From contig JAIESR010000062.1 of the NCBI GenBank assembly GCA_019745775.1, forward strand, positions 1-64,000: DNA of 64,000 bases. The letters run 5' to 3'. The notes beneath the pieces were generated by a model. The model worked only from the letters and a program-made list of their open reading frames with translations, had not been told where the DNA came from and made no database searches. The position numbers were made by a program, and so were the translations under genes. The stretch is from Xanthobacteraceae bacterium (GTDB lineage: Bacteria > Pseudomonadota > Alphaproteobacteria > Rhizobiales > Xanthobacteraceae). This document shows, piece by piece, positions 27,038 through 36,324 of this stretch. The first letter of the stretch is position 1, and the number at the start of each line of letters is the position of its first letter.

Positions 27038-27406
27038 GTGGCCCGCATCGCAGGCGTCAATATCCCTACCAACAAGCGCGTCGTGATCGCATTGCAGTAC
27101 ATTCATGGCATCGGCCCCGCGAAGGCCGGTGAGATCATGGAGAAGGTTGGGCTTCCGGGTGAGCGCCGGGTGTCCCAGCTGACGGATGCGGAAGTGCTCC
27201 AGATCCGCGAAATCATCGACCGCGACTATATGGTCGAGGGCGATCTCCGGCGTGAGGTCGCGATGAACATCAAGCGGCTGATGGATCTCGGTTGCTACCG
27301 CGGGCTGCGCCACCGGCGCGGACTGCCGGTGCGCGGCCAGCGTACCCATACCAACGCCCGCACCCGCAAGGGGCCGGCGAAGCCGATTGCCGGCAAGAAG
27401 AAGTAA
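27038..27406 (+). CDS. rpsM: 30S ribosomal protein S13
   Basis: A 122-residue S13, which contacts P-site tRNA and forms intersubunit bridges. It begins with GTG (27038) as (V/M)[14 protein letters not shown], preceded by GGAGTTGAGAG. The helix-hairpin-helix region and the C-terminal [17 protein letters not shown] are typical. First gene of the alpha operon here. Confidence 0.98.
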   Translation: MARIAGVNIPTNKRVVIALQYIHGIGPAKAGEIMEKVGLPGERRVSQLTDAEVLQIREIIDRDYMVEGDLRREVAMNIKRLMDLGCYRGLRHRRGLPVRGQRTHTNARTRKGPAKPIAGKKK

Positions 27407-27489
27407 GCCGCGGTCGAAGACAGGAATTAGGCGAGTACAGAGCAGTTTAGGGCCCGGCTCAAGGCCACCGGGTCGCGAAAGGACCGAGA

Positions 27490-27879
27490 ATGGGCAAGGA
27501 AGCCACCCGCGTCCGCCGGCGCGAACGTAAGAACATCGCGTCCGGCGTCGCGCACGTGAATGCATCGTTCAACAACACCATGATCACCATCACCGACGCG
27601 CAGGGCAACACGATCGCCTGGTCGTCGGCGGGCACGATGGGTTTCAAGGGCTCGCGAAAGTCGACCCCCTATGCGGCGCAGGTCGCCGCCGAAGACGCTG
27701 CCAAGAAGGCGCAAGAGCACGGCATGCGGACGCTCGAAGTCGAAGTCGCCGGCCCCGGTTCGGGCCGCGAGTCCGCGTTGCGTGCGTTGCAGGCCGCCGG
27801 CTTCACCGTCACCTCGATCCGTGACGTGACGCCGATCCCGCACAACGGTTGCCGTCCACGCAAGAGGCGGCGCGTATGA
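27490..27879 (+). CDS. rpsK: 30S ribosomal protein S11
   Basis: A 129-residue S11 of the 30S platform. [18 protein letters not shown] near residues 19-36 and the C-terminal [18 protein letters not shown] are characteristic. The length is standard. The TGA overlaps an in-frame ATG for rpoA (ATGA). Confidence 0.98.
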   Translation: MGKEATRVRRRERKNIASGVAHVNASFNNTMITITDAQGNTIAWSSAGTMGFKGSRKSTPYAAQVAAEDAAKKAQEHGMRTLEVEVAGPGSGRESALRALQAAGFTVTSIRDVTPIPHNGCRPRKRRRV

Positions 27880-29009
27880 ACGAAGACACTCTCCTCCAGC
27901 GGACGCCCGACCCGTCTGCTGCGAACGAATTTTCCCATGGGGCGGACGCGCGGCCCAACACCGCGCCACTCAACGCGATGGGTGCCAACGTGACTATTCA
28001 GAAGAACTGGCAGGAACTGATCCGACCGAACAAGCTGCAGGTGTCCGCCGGCGCCGACGCCAAGCGGGAGGCGACCGTCGTCGCCGAGCCGCTCGAGCGT
28101 GGCTTCGGCCTGACGCTGGGCAATGCGCTGCGCCGCATCCTGCTCTCGTCGCTGCAAGGCGCCGCCGTGACGTCGGTGCATATCGACGGCGTGCTGCACG
28201 AGTTCTCGTCGATCCCGGGCGTGCGCGAGGATGTGACCGACATCGTCCTGAACATCAAGGACATCGCCATCAAGATGCAGGGCGAAGGCCCCAAGCGCAT
28301 GGTGGTGAAGAAGCAGGGTCCCGGTCAGGTCACCGCCGGTGACATCCAGACGGTGGGCGACATCGTCGTGCTCAATCCGGACCTCGTGCTGTGCACCCTC
28401 GACGAGGGCGCCGAGATCCGCATGGAGTTCACCGTCAACACCGGCAAGGGCTACGTGCCGACCGACCGCAACCGTCCGGAAGACGCGCCGATCGGCCTGA
28501 TCCCGGTCGACAGCCTGTATTCGCCGGTGCGCAAGGTCTCCTACAAGGTCGAGAACACCCGTGAGGGCCAGATCCTCGACTACGATAAGCTCACGATGCA
28601 GATCGAGACCAACGGCGCGCTGAGCCCGGATGACGCGGTCGCCTACGCCGCGCGCATCCTGCAGGACCAGCTCAACGTGTTCGTGAACTTCGAGGAGCCC
28701 CGCAAGGAGGTCGTCTCCGAAGCGATCCCGGACCTCGCGTTCAACCCGGCCTTCCTCAAGAAGGTCGACGAGCTCGAGCTCTCCGTGCGTTCCGCGAACT
28801 GTCTCAAGAACGACAACATCGTCTATATCGGCGATCTCGTTCAGAAGACCGAAGCCGAGATGCTGCGCACCCCGAACTTCGGCCGCAAGTCGCTCAACGA
28901 GATCAAGGAAGTGCTGGCCCAGATGGGCCTGCATCTCGGCATGGAAGTGCCGGGCTGGCCGCCGGACAACATCGACGAGCTGGCCAAGCGCTTCGAGGAT
29001 CATTACTGA
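27876..29009 (+). CDS. rpoA: RNA polymerase alpha subunit
   Basis: The ATG at 27876 overlaps the rpsK stop and has an AAGAGG site, giving 377 residues. The conserved protein begins near [16 protein letters not shown], so this start adds about 35 non-conserved residues. ATG 27978 (MGANVTIQ, 343 residues) resembles the start in related bacteria but has no visible ribosome site; GTG 27990 is a third option. The N-terminal dimerisation domain and the C-terminal domain ([16 protein letters not shown] ... [16 protein letters not shown]) are complete and bind UP elements and activators. The gene identity is certain; the start is not. Confidence 0.96.
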   Translation: MNEDTLLQRTPDPSAANEFSHGADARPNTAPLNAMGANVTIQKNWQELIRPNKLQVSAGADAKREATVVAEPLERGFGLTLGNALRRILLSSLQGAAVTSVHIDGVLHEFSSIPGVREDVTDIVLNIKDIAIKMQGEGPKRMVVKKQGPGQVTAGDIQTVGDIVVLNPDLVLCTLDEGAEIRMEFTVNTGKGYVPTDRNRPEDAPIGLIPVDSLYSPVRKVSYKVENTREGQILDYDKLTMQIETNGALSPDDAVAYAARILQDQLNVFVNFEEPRKEVVSEAIPDLAFNPAFLKKVDELELSVRSANCLKNDNIVYIGDLVQKTEAEMLRTPNFGRKSLNEIKEVLAQMGLHLGMEVPGWPPDNIDELAKRFEDHY

Positions 29010-29014
29010 GGTCT

Positions 29015-29044
29015 CTGTGTCCCGGGCGAACAGCCGGGACACAG
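29015..29044 (+). promoter_or_regulatory. Hairpin between rpoA and rplQ
   Basis: CTGTGTCCCGG (29015-29025) and CCGGGACACAG (29034-29044) are perfect 11-base inverted arms around an eight-base loop. No U-tract follows, so it is unlikely to be a full terminator. It may serve mRNA processing or stability within the alpha operon. Confidence 0.6.
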
Positions 29045-29067
29045 CTCTACGGGATTAGGAGTCCGCG

Positions 29068-29508
29068 ATGCGTCACGGCAATGCCCACCGCAAGCTCAAC
29101 CGCACGGCCGAGCATCGCCGCGCCATGTTCGCCAACATGGCCGTCGCGCTCATCCAGCACGAGCAGATCGTCACCACGCTGCCGAAGGCCAAGGACCTGC
29201 GTCCGATCGTCGAGAAGCTGATCACGCTCGGCAAGCGCGGCGATCTGCACGCCCGCCGGCAGGCGATCGCGCAGATGCGCGACATCGATGTTGTGAAGAA
29301 GCTCTTCGAGGTGATCGGCCCGCGTTACAAGGACCGCAACGGCGGCTACACCCGCGTCATGAAGGCCGGGTACCGCTATGGCGACTCGGCGCCGGTTGCG
29401 GTGATCGAACTGGTCGATCGCGACGTCGACGCCAAGGGCAAGGACGATCTCGCGCGCCACGAGGCGGCCAAGGCCGCCGCACCGGCACCTGCCGAGGCGA
29501 CGCAGTAA
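29068..29508 (+). CDS. rplQ: 50S ribosomal protein L17
   Basis: A 146-residue L17 with [20 protein letters not shown] near the start and [27 protein letters not shown]17 lies near the tunnel exit. The last 20 residues or so are Ala/Glu/Lys-rich, beyond the conserved core of about 120 residues. It closes the long + strand ribosomal block and is followed by a strong terminator. Confidence 0.98.
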   Translation: MRHGNAHRKLNRTAEHRRAMFANMAVALIQHEQIVTTLPKAKDLRPIVEKLITLGKRGDLHARRQAIAQMRDIDVVKKLFEVIGPRYKDRNGGYTRVMKAGYRYGDSAPVAVIELVDRDVDAKGKDDLARHEAAKAAAPAPAEATQ

Positions 29509-29532
29509 CTTTCGGCATATTCGGATTCGAAC

Positions 29533-29558
29533 AGGGCGGCTCCGGCCGCCCTTTTTTG
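29533..29558 (+). terminator. Rho-independent terminator after rplQ
   Basis: AGGGCGGC (29533-29540) and GCCGCCCT (29545-29552) form an 8-bp stem with loop TCCG, followed by an uninterrupted T run. It lies 24 bases past the rplQ stop and marks the end of the ribosomal gene block. Confidence 0.92.
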
Positions 29559-29657
29559 TTGTGAGTGCCGCTGCCGCGCGGCCTTGTGCCATATGGATCG
29601 ACTCGGCATCCTCCGCCGGCCATCGCATTGGCCGGCACCGAAGGCGCGGGGGTTTTC

Positions 29658-30836
29658 ATGTCCGACAGCTTCACCGAAGTCACCACCAAATCGTGGGGGT
29701 CGCGCCTCGGCGAATCGATCAAGGGCGTCCTGTTCGGCCTCGTTCTGATCATCGGCTCCTGCGTGTTCCTGTTCTGGAACGAGGGCCGCGCGGTGCAGAC
29801 GCAGCGCTCGCTGACCGAAGGCGCGAGCCTCGTGGTCTCCGCCGATCCGGCGCGCGTCGATCCGGCTAATGACGGCAAGCTCGTGCATGTCAGCGGCGAC
29901 CTCAAGCCCGGCGCGCCTTTGTCCGACCCCGACTTCATGGTGTCGGCAACGGCGCTGCGGCTGGTGCGCACGGTCGAGATGTACCAGTGGAAAGAGGAAT
30001 CGAAGTCCGAGACCCGCAAGAATCTCGGCGGCTCGGAGGAAACCGTCACGACCTACGAATATCACCGGGTCTGGTCCGAGACCCGCAACGACTCCAGCCG
30101 CTTCAAGCGTCCGGAAGGCCACATCAATCCACAGATGGCGTATCGCGCCGCGTCCTATGCATCGAGCGACGCGACCATGGGCGCTTTCCGCCCGGGCACC
30201 AACGTGGTCAACCGCCTGCCGGCGAACGACGCGGTGCCGCTCGAGCCGTCGCTGGCGCGCAAGCTCTCGGGCCGCGTCAAGGGGCCGGTCCACGTCGTCG
30301 ACGGGCGCATCTATCTCGGCGACAATCCGTCCGATCCGCGCGTCGGCGATCTGCGGATCAGTTTCAGGATCGCGCCCGGCGGCCCGACCAGCATTGTGGC
30401 GCGGCAGGCCGGCACCGGCTTCGCGGACTACCAGACCAGGGCCGGTGACGCGCTGTTGATGGTGCGTCCGGGCACGATGTCGGCCGCCGACATGTTCGCG
30501 GCCGCGCAGCGCGAGAACCGCATCCTGACATGGCTGCTGCGGCTGGCCGGTGTGGTCGCCATGTTCATCGGCTTCCTGCTGATCCTCAACCCGCTGGTGG
30601 TCGTGGCCGACGTGGTGCCGTTCATCGGCAACATCCTCTCGGCGGGGGCGGGGATCGTCTCGCTGGTGCTGACCGCCGTCGTCGCGCCGGTCGTGATCGC
30701 GGCGGCATGGTTCTTCTACCGGCCGCTGGTCTCCGCGGTGGTGCTGGCGATCGGGCTGGCGCTTGCTTACGGTTTCAAGCGCTGGGCGTCGCAGCGCGCG
30801 GCGGCGAAAAAGGCCGCGCAGGCCGCACCGGCATAG
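29658..30836 (+). CDS. TMEM43-family membrane protein
   Basis: A 392-residue membrane protein. It has one membrane segment near residues 22-42 (GVLFGLVLIIGSCVFLFW), a long extracytoplasmic domain with FLFWNEGRA, SDPDF and EMYQWKEE, and three hydrophobic segments in the last 120 residues. This layout and the NEGRAV and MYQW motifs fit the TMEM43 (LUMA) family, whose bacterial role is unknown. The ATG at 29658 was chosen because MSDSFTEV precedes the hydrophilic cytosolic start; upstream in-frame codons overlap the terminator region. It is monocistronic by position: a terminator lies before it and a palindromic repeat after. Confidence 0.85.
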   Translation: MSDSFTEVTTKSWGSRLGESIKGVLFGLVLIIGSCVFLFWNEGRAVQTQRSLTEGASLVVSADPARVDPANDGKLVHVSGDLKPGAPLSDPDFMVSATALRLVRTVEMYQWKEESKSETRKNLGGSEETVTTYEYHRVWSETRNDSSRFKRPEGHINPQMAYRAASYASSDATMGAFRPGTNVVNRLPANDAVPLEPSLARKLSGRVKGPVHVVDGRIYLGDNPSDPRVGDLRISFRIAPGGPTSIVARQAGTGFADYQTRAGDALLMVRPGTMSAADMFAAAQRENRILTWLLRLAGVVAMFIGFLLILNPLVVVADVVPFIGNILSAGAGIVSLVLTAVVAPVVIAAAWFFYRPLVSAVVLAIGLALAYGFKRWASQRAAAKKAAQAAPA

Positions 30837-30859
30837 TGGGCACCGGCCTATCCCCGCTC

Positions 30860-30922
30860 ATTCCCGCGTAAGCGGGAATCCAGGAATCTTTCCGTAGTCT
30901 GGGTCCCCGCTTTCGCGGGGAC
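30860..30922. repeat. Pair of palindromic repeats between convergent genes
   Basis: ATTCCCGC/GCGGGAAT (30860-30867/30872-30879) and GTCCCCGC/GCGGGGAC (30903-30910/30915-30922) are two hairpins with four-base loops in inverse-related sequence context. They resemble the common REP-type palindromes of Bradyrhizobiaceae-like genomes. They sit between the 3' ends of convergent genes, where they may double as bidirectional terminators. Confidence 0.65.
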
Positions 30923-30943
30923 GAGCGGATAGAATGCCGCGAC

Positions 30944-32590
30944 CTACTTCTTCCGCTTCGGTTTGGGCGCGTCGATGGTGTCGTAGAGGTTCACCGGCGC
31001 GAAATCGTCGGTGATGGTCACGCCGCCCTTGGCCTCGCGCTGCGGATTTTGAATGCGGCGCTTGAGCACCTCCGGCAGCGGGAAGCGGAACTTGTAGCGC
31101 GCTTGTAGCGCTGCTGCGCGTTCAGCCAGCACGGCACGGTCGAATTTCGGATCGGCGCTCAGGGTCGCGATCACCTCGCCCAACCCGGAGGGATAGAGGT
31201 CGAGCGTCGGGAACACGTCGCCCAGCGTCTTGACCGTCGAGTGGTAGAGCTTGGTGCCGTCATGGACGTTGAAGGCGACGGCGCCGCCCGGCGTCAGGCG
31301 GCTCTTGACCAGCGTGTAGAACTCGCGCGTCAGCAGATGGAACGGCACATAGCCGCCGCGATAGGCGTCGAGCAGGATCAGGTCATACTGGTCCTTGCTG
31401 CGGTTGAGGAACACGCGCCCGTCGGCGGCGATGTAGCGCACGCGCGGGGTGTCGCGCAGCGCGAAGTACTGCTTGGCGACGTCGATGACACGCTGGTCGA
31501 GCTCGACCGTGTCGATATGCACGTCGGGCATCGCGCGGCCGTAATAGGTCGAGATCGATCCGCCGCCGAGGCCGATCATCAGAATGCGCTTGATTTCTGC
31601 GGGGTAGAGCAGCGAGGCCGCCGTCATCACCTGTGAATAGGGCAGCGGCAGGTCATCGGGGTCCTCGAGGTTGGCGACCGATTCCGTGTAGTCCCAGCCC
31701 TTGAGCTGGAAGGTCATGATCAGCTGGCTGCGCCGCTTGTTGATGTAGATGTCGTTGTACTCGCTCTCGACATGGGCGAGCCGCCCGTCCGGGCGCTTGA
31801 GGATTTCGGCGCGCACCTTCTCATCGATCAGCGCGTCGTTGGCGGAAGCTGGGAGCGCGAGCACGGCGATCGCGAGCACGAGCGCGGCGGTGGCCGCGCC
31901 AGCCTTGCGCTCCAGGCGGCCGAGCGCCAGCAGGATCAGGCCGCAGCCAATGCCGGCAGCGCCGAGCCAAAGCGTGATCGCGCGCGTGCCGATGGTCGGG
32001 ATCAGATAGAAGGTGGTGCCGAGCGTGCCGACGATCGAGCCGAACGTCGATACGCCATAGACCGTGCCCGAGACCGTGCCGGAGCTCTGCGCCGAACGCA
32101 GCATCAACCGGATCGCGAACGGAGAATACATGCCGAAGAAGCTCACCGGGAACAGCAGGATCGCGAGCGAAGCGACGATGCTGCCGGTGCGCACGTCATC
32201 GATGCCGGCGGTCAGGAACTCGAGCAGGGGCTGCGCGAACGACGGCAGCACCAGCATGTAGAGCGAGGCCACCAGCACCGTGACTGCGAGCACGCTGAGC
32301 GAAGCGGTGCGGTCGGCGAGCCAGCCCCCCAGGAAGTAGCCGACGGTCAGCGCCATCAGCACGGTCGAGATCAGCGACGCCCAGGTATAGATGCCGCTGC
32401 CGAAATAGGGGTTGAGGTAACGCGACCCCAGCATCTCAAAGCTCATCACGATGGCGCCGGTCACGAAGGCGATGGTGTAGATCATGACGCTGGTCATGGT
32501 CTTGGAAGATCTGGTCGTGGAAGTAGCGGAAGATTTGTTCGCAGACGACCCGGCGTGGGGGATCGTGGCTTCGGCGGATGGCTGGGTCAC
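30944..32590 (-). CDS. Fused MFS-like/spermidine-synthase-like protein
   Basis: A 548-residue protein. Residues 30-260 hold about seven or eight hydrophobic segments like half of an MFS carrier; residues 270-530 are a class I methyltransferase-like fold of the spermidine synthase family, with MIGLGGGSIS (nucleotide-binding loop), TVELDQRVIDVA and YDLILLDAYRGG. The acidic residues used for polyamine binding cannot be confirmed by eye, so substrate and even catalysis are uncertain. The GTG at 32590 has an AAGAGG site. It is divergent from the DegP-like gene. Confidence 0.85.
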   Translation of the reverse strand: MTQPSAEATIPHAGSSANKSSATSTTRSSKTMTSVMIYTIAFVTGAIVMSFEMLGSRYLNPYFGSGIYTWASLISTVLMALTVGYFLGGWLADRTASLSVLAVTVLVASLYMLVLPSFAQPLLEFLTAGIDDVRTGSIVASLAILLFPVSFFGMYSPFAIRLMLRSAQSSGTVSGTVYGVSTFGSIVGTLGTTFYLIPTIGTRAITLWLGAAGIGCGLILLALGRLERKAGAATAALVLAIAVLALPASANDALIDEKVRAEILKRPDGRLAHVESEYNDIYINKRRSQLIMTFQLKGWDYTESVANLEDPDDLPLPYSQVMTAASLLYPAEIKRILMIGLGGGSISTYYGRAMPDVHIDTVELDQRVIDVAKQYFALRDTPRVRYIAADGRVFLNRSKDQYDLILLDAYRGGYVPFHLLTREFYTLVKSRLTPGGAVAFNVHDGTKLYHSTVKTLGDVFPTLDLYPSGLGEVIATLSADPKFDRAVLAERAAALQARYKFRFPLPEVLKRRIQNPQREAKGGVTITDDFAPVNLYDTIDAPKPKRKK

Positions 32591-32785
32591 GAAGGGCCTC
32601 TTGCAACGCGATTTTTTATGGGAACACGCGATGGGTCAGTTTATTCGGCATCGTTCGGGTTGTCGCCGTGATCGGGGGCCTTCGGGACATTTGGCCGCCG
32701 GGTCCGGACCGGACCTTTTTGTGCCCTTCAATCGCCACGCCGGCAGCCTTATATCTCGGCCTCCCGAGACCCCGGATTCGCCCCC

Positions 32786-34216
32786 ATGATATCGCGTCCG
32801 ACCCTGCGCCTGCCGTTGTCCTCGGCTCTTGCGGCTCTTGCCGCCATCGCCGTGCTGGGGACCAGCCTGGGGGGTGCCGCGGCCCAGGAGCGGCGGGTTC
32901 CCGGGTCTCCGGCCGAGGTCAGGCTGTCCTATGGGCCGGTGGTCCAGAAGGCGGCCCCGGCGGTGGTCAACGTCTATGCGGCGCGAACCGTCACCACCCG
33001 GAACCCGCTGTTCGAAGACCCTTTCTTCCGCCGCTTTTTCGGGGGTCCCGGGATGCCCGGGCCGAACGAGCAGCAGCAGCGTTCGCTGGGGTCCGGGGTC
33101 CTGGTTGACCCCGCCGGCCTCGTGGTCACCAACCATCACGTCATCGACGGGGCCGACCAAGTGAAGGTCTCGCTCGCCGACCGGCGCGAGTTCGAGGCCG
33201 AGATCGTTCTCAAGGATGCACGTTCCGACCTCGCGGTGCTGCGGCTCAAGGGCAACGGCGAGCGCTTCCAGGCGCTCGAATTCGCCGATTCGGACGCGCT
33301 CCAGGTCGGCGATTTGGTGCTCGCGATCGGCAATCCGTTCGCGGTCGGGCAGACGGTGACGCACGGCATCATCTCGGCGCTGGCGCGCACCCAGGTCGGC
33401 ATCACCGACTATCAGTTCTTCATCCAGACCGACGCCGCCATCAATCCAGGCAATTCCGGCGGCGCGCTGGTCGACATGACGGGCAAGATCGTCGGCATCA
33501 ATACCGCGATCTTTTCCCGCGGCGGCGGCTCGATCGGGATCGGCTTCGCCATTCCCGCCAATATGGTGCGGGTGGTCGTCGCCTCGGCGCGCGGCGGCAG
33601 CAGCACGGTCAAGCGGCCCTGGCATGGCGCGCGGCTACAGGCGGTGACCCCGGAGATCGCCGAGAGCATCGGCCTCAAGCGCCCAGCCGGCGCGCTGGTC
33701 ACCGATGTGATGCAAGGCGGCCCGGCGGCACGCGCGGGCTTGCGCACCGGCGACCTGATCGTCGCGCTCGACGACCAGCACATCGAGGACGCAAACGCCT
33801 TCGACTATCGCTTTGCCACCAAGGCGATCGGCGGCACCAGCCGCATCCGCGTCCAGCGTTCCGGCCGTGAAATGGTCGTGACCGTGGCGCTCGAAGTGGC
33901 GCCGGACTTGCCGCGCGACGAGATCGTCATCGAGACGCGCTCGCCGTTCCAGGGCGTCAAGGTATCGAACCTATCGCCTTCGCTCGCCGACCAATTGCGG
34001 CTCGATCCCAATGGCGAAGGTGTCGTCGTCGTCGATGTCGCCAACGGCTCGATCGGACAGCGCTTCTTCCAGCCCGGCGACGTCTTGCTCACGGTCAACA
34101 ATCAGAAGATGACCAGGACCAGCGACCTCGACAAGCTGAGCCGCCAGCAGACCCGCCTGTGGCGGATCACGATCCGGCGCGGCGGCCAGCAGATGTCGGT
34201 CGAATTGCGCGGGTAG
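32786..34216 (+). CDS. DegP/DegQ-type periplasmic serine protease
   Basis: A 476-residue HtrA-family protease/chaperone. A signal peptide spans residues 1-33 (ending GGAAAQ). The catalytic triad is His118 (in TNHHVID), Asp148 (in ARSDLAVL) and Ser224 (in NPGNSGGALV). Two PDZ domains follow, the first containing VTDVMQGGPAARAGLRTGDLI (split over residues 300-325), the second near the C-terminus. It degrades or refolds misfolded envelope proteins. Whether it is DegP, DegQ or DegS-like cannot be told, but two PDZ domains argue against DegS. Confidence 0.92.
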   Translation: MISRPTLRLPLSSALAALAAIAVLGTSLGGAAAQERRVPGSPAEVRLSYGPVVQKAAPAVVNVYAARTVTTRNPLFEDPFFRRFFGGPGMPGPNEQQQRSLGSGVLVDPAGLVVTNHHVIDGADQVKVSLADRREFEAEIVLKDARSDLAVLRLKGNGERFQALEFADSDALQVGDLVLAIGNPFAVGQTVTHGIISALARTQVGITDYQFFIQTDAAINPGNSGGALVDMTGKIVGINTAIFSRGGGSIGIGFAIPANMVRVVVASARGGSSTVKRPWHGARLQAVTPEIAESIGLKRPAGALVTDVMQGGPAARAGLRTGDLIVALDDQHIEDANAFDYRFATKAIGGTSRIRVQRSGREMVVTVALEVAPDLPRDEIVIETRSPFQGVKVSNLSPSLADQLRLDPNGEGVVVVDVANGSIGQRFFQPGDVLLTVNNQKMTRTSDLDKLSRQQTRLWRITIRRGGQQMSVELRG

Positions 34217-34361
34217 GGCGATGTCGTCGGCCTCCGCTTCGCTGCCGTCCGCGGCACCGAAGCGCTGGAACTCTGAATCTATTGTTTTCTGCCCGCGATG
34301 ATCGCGAACGCAGCGCGCTATCCGGCTTGTGCCGGCGGGGCAAATTCACCACCTTTGAGCG

Positions 34362-35690
34362 ATGGCGAAGCGTCCAGCCACCAATCCCACCCTGTTTGCG
34401 GCCGCCGGCCTCGAGCGTGACGCGCCGCGACCGCTGGCCGACCGGCTGCGCCCGACGCAACTCGGCGAGGTCGTCGGACAGGACCATCTGCTCGGGCCGG
34501 ACGGCGCGCTCACCCGCATGCTCGACTCCCGCACGCTCGGCTCGCTGATCTTCTGGGGGCCGCCGGGCACCGGCAAGACCACGGTCGCACGGCTCCTCGC
34601 CGACGCTACCGAGCTGCACTTCGAGCAGATATCCGCGATTTTCACCGGCGTCGCCGAGCTCAAGAAGGTGTTCGACGCCGCGCGGGCGCGCCGTGAGACC
34701 GGGCAGGGGACGCTGCTTTTCGTCGACGAGATCCACCGCTTCAATCGCGCGCAGCAGGATTCGTTCCTGCCGGTGATGGAGGACGGCACCATCGTTCTGG
34801 TCGGCGCCACCACCGAAAATCCATCGTTCGAGCTGAACGCGCCGCTGCTCTCGCGCGCCCGTGTTCTGGTGTTCAAGTCGCTCGAGGCGGCGGCGATCGA
34901 GAAGCTGATGGCGCGCGCCGAAGCGATCGAAGGCCGGCCGCTGCCGCTCGACGAGGCAGCGCGCGCCTCATTGATCCGGATGGCCGATGGCGACGGCCGC
35001 GCGTCGCTGACGCTGGCGGAAGAGGTGTGGCGCGCCGCGCGGGCGGGCGAGACCTTCGACTTGGCGCAACTGCAAGAGGTCGTGCAACGGCGCGCGCCGA
35101 TCTACGACAAGTCGCAGGACGGCCACTACAACCTCATCTCGGCGCTGCACAAGTCGGTGCGCGGCTCCGATCCCGACGCCGCGCTCTACTATCTCGCGCG
35201 CATGCTCGATGCGGGCGAGGACCCGCTCTACCTCGCGCGCCGCGTCGTGCGCATGGCGGTCGAGGATATCGGGCTTGCCGATCCGCAGGCGCTGGTGATC
35301 TGCAACGCCGCCAAGGACGCCTACGATTTCCTCGGCAGCCCCGAGGGCGAGCTCGCGATCGCGGAGGCGGTGATCTATGTCGCCACCGCACCGAAGTCGA
35401 ACGCGGCCTATGCCGCCTTCAGCGCCGCCAAACGCGTGGCCAAGGAGGGCGGGTCGCTGTTGCCGCCCAAGCACATCCTCAATGCGCCGACCCGGCTGAT
35501 GAAGTCGGAAGGCTACGGCGAAGGCTACGACTACGATCACGACGCGCCCGACGCGTTCTCCGGCCAGGATTACTTCCCGGAGGCGCTCGGGCGGCAACAG
35601 TTCTACGATCCGCCCGAGCGCGGCTTCGAGCGCGAGATCAGGAAGCGGTTGGAGTACTGGGCCAAGCTGCGGAAGGACAGAACCAAGTGA
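34362..35690 (+). CDS. rarA: Replication-associated recombination protein A
   Basis: A 442-residue AAA+ ATPase of the RarA/MgsA family that acts at stalled replication forks. Walker A GPPGTGKTT is at residues 66-74, Walker B LLFVDEIHRFN near 117-127, and sensor 1 VGATTENPSFE near 146-156. The C-terminal part has the tetramerisation region YYLARMLDAGEDP and PPKHILNAPTRLMK. The length is typical. A small exported-protein gene overlaps its stop (GTGA). Confidence 0.95.
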   Translation: MAKRPATNPTLFAAAGLERDAPRPLADRLRPTQLGEVVGQDHLLGPDGALTRMLDSRTLGSLIFWGPPGTGKTTVARLLADATELHFEQISAIFTGVAELKKVFDAARARRETGQGTLLFVDEIHRFNRAQQDSFLPVMEDGTIVLVGATTENPSFELNAPLLSRARVLVFKSLEAAAIEKLMARAEAIEGRPLPLDEAARASLIRMADGDGRASLTLAEEVWRAARAGETFDLAQLQEVVQRRAPIYDKSQDGHYNLISALHKSVRGSDPDAALYYLARMLDAGEDPLYLARRVVRMAVEDIGLADPQALVICNAAKDAYDFLGSPEGELAIAEAVIYVATAPKSNAAYAAFSAAKRVAKEGGSLLPPKHILNAPTRLMKSEGYGEGYDYDHDAPDAFSGQDYFPEALGRQQFYDPPERGFEREIRKRLEYWAKLRKDRTK

Positions 35691-36046
35691 CAACACCGCG
35701 GTGGAAGCGGGCGGCGGCATGCCTGGCGATGGTCCTGGTCGGCAGCACGGCGGCGGCGCAGTCGCCGGGCGGGCGCTGGGCGCGGGCGCCTTACGCCTGC
35801 GATGGCGAGCTGTTTACCCGCGCGGACACCCCGCTGCTCGTCGAACCGATGTCGGTGCGCTGGTTCAACACCGACTGCACGGTGGTGTCGAGCTATCGGG
35901 TCAAGGACATCTGGTACCTCCAGGGCCGCTGCACGGCGGAGGGCAAGACCGCAACCATCCCGATCATGCTGGATTGGCGCGGCGACCGCTTGGTGGTGGG
36001 CTGGAACCGGGAGCCGGTGACGGAAATGCAGCGCTGCCACCCGTGA
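35687..36046 (+). CDS. Small exported protein of unknown function
   Basis: A 119-residue protein starting at GTG 35687, which overlaps the rarA stop. A signal peptide covers residues 1-25 (MTTPRWKRAAACLAMVL ... AAAQS). The mature part has four cysteines (ACDGEL, TDCTVV, GRCTAE, QRCHP), which suggests two disulfides, and a beta-rich look. I recognise no family. Coupling with rarA is probably only positional, since one product is periplasmic and the other cytosolic. Confidence 0.75.
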   Translation: MTTPRWKRAAACLAMVLVGSTAAAQSPGGRWARAPYACDGELFTRADTPLLVEPMSVRWFNTDCTVVSSYRVKDIWYLQGRCTAEGKTATIPIMLDWRGDRLVVGWNREPVTEMQRCHP

Positions 36047-36108
36047 TGCTCTACTCGATTTGAGCAAGCGTTGAGGCTACAGTACCTAATCCCACGGAGT
36101 CGGGCTCA

Positions 36109-36324
36109 ATGAACAAGCGTCTGGAAGATGCCATTTTACAGCTGAAATCGCAGCCAGAAGAACGGCAACAGGAGGCTGCGGAGCTCCTGTTTGATTTCCT
36201 GGAGAGGGACGCTGGGGTCTATCTCTCACCCGAGCAGATCGCCGAAATCGAGCGACGGCTCGAAGAGGATGACTTCGCCACAGACGAGGAAGTCAGAGCT
36301 GTCTTTGATCGCCTAAAGGCATGA
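36109..36324 (+). CDS. ParD-like antitoxin
   Basis: A 71-residue, strongly acidic protein (MNKRLEDAILQLKSQPEERQ ...) with a predicted helical body and the C-terminal EEVRAVFDRLKA seen in short ParD/RelB-type antitoxins. Its stop overlaps the start of a ParE-type toxin gene (ATGA), the classic order of type II toxin-antitoxin modules. A CACGGAGTC ribosome site lies upstream. The toxin is broken, so the antitoxin may now be an orphan. Confidence 0.75.
   Translation: MNKRLEDAILQLKSQPEERQQEAAELLFDFLERDAGVYLSPEQIAEIERRLEEDDFATDEEVRAVFDRLKA

Noticed and set aside
31772-32671. Plus-strand open frame opposite the MFS/spermidine-synthase-like gene
   Set aside because: No domains, extreme Arg/Glu/Asp/Gln content; the minus-strand product has clear motifs.
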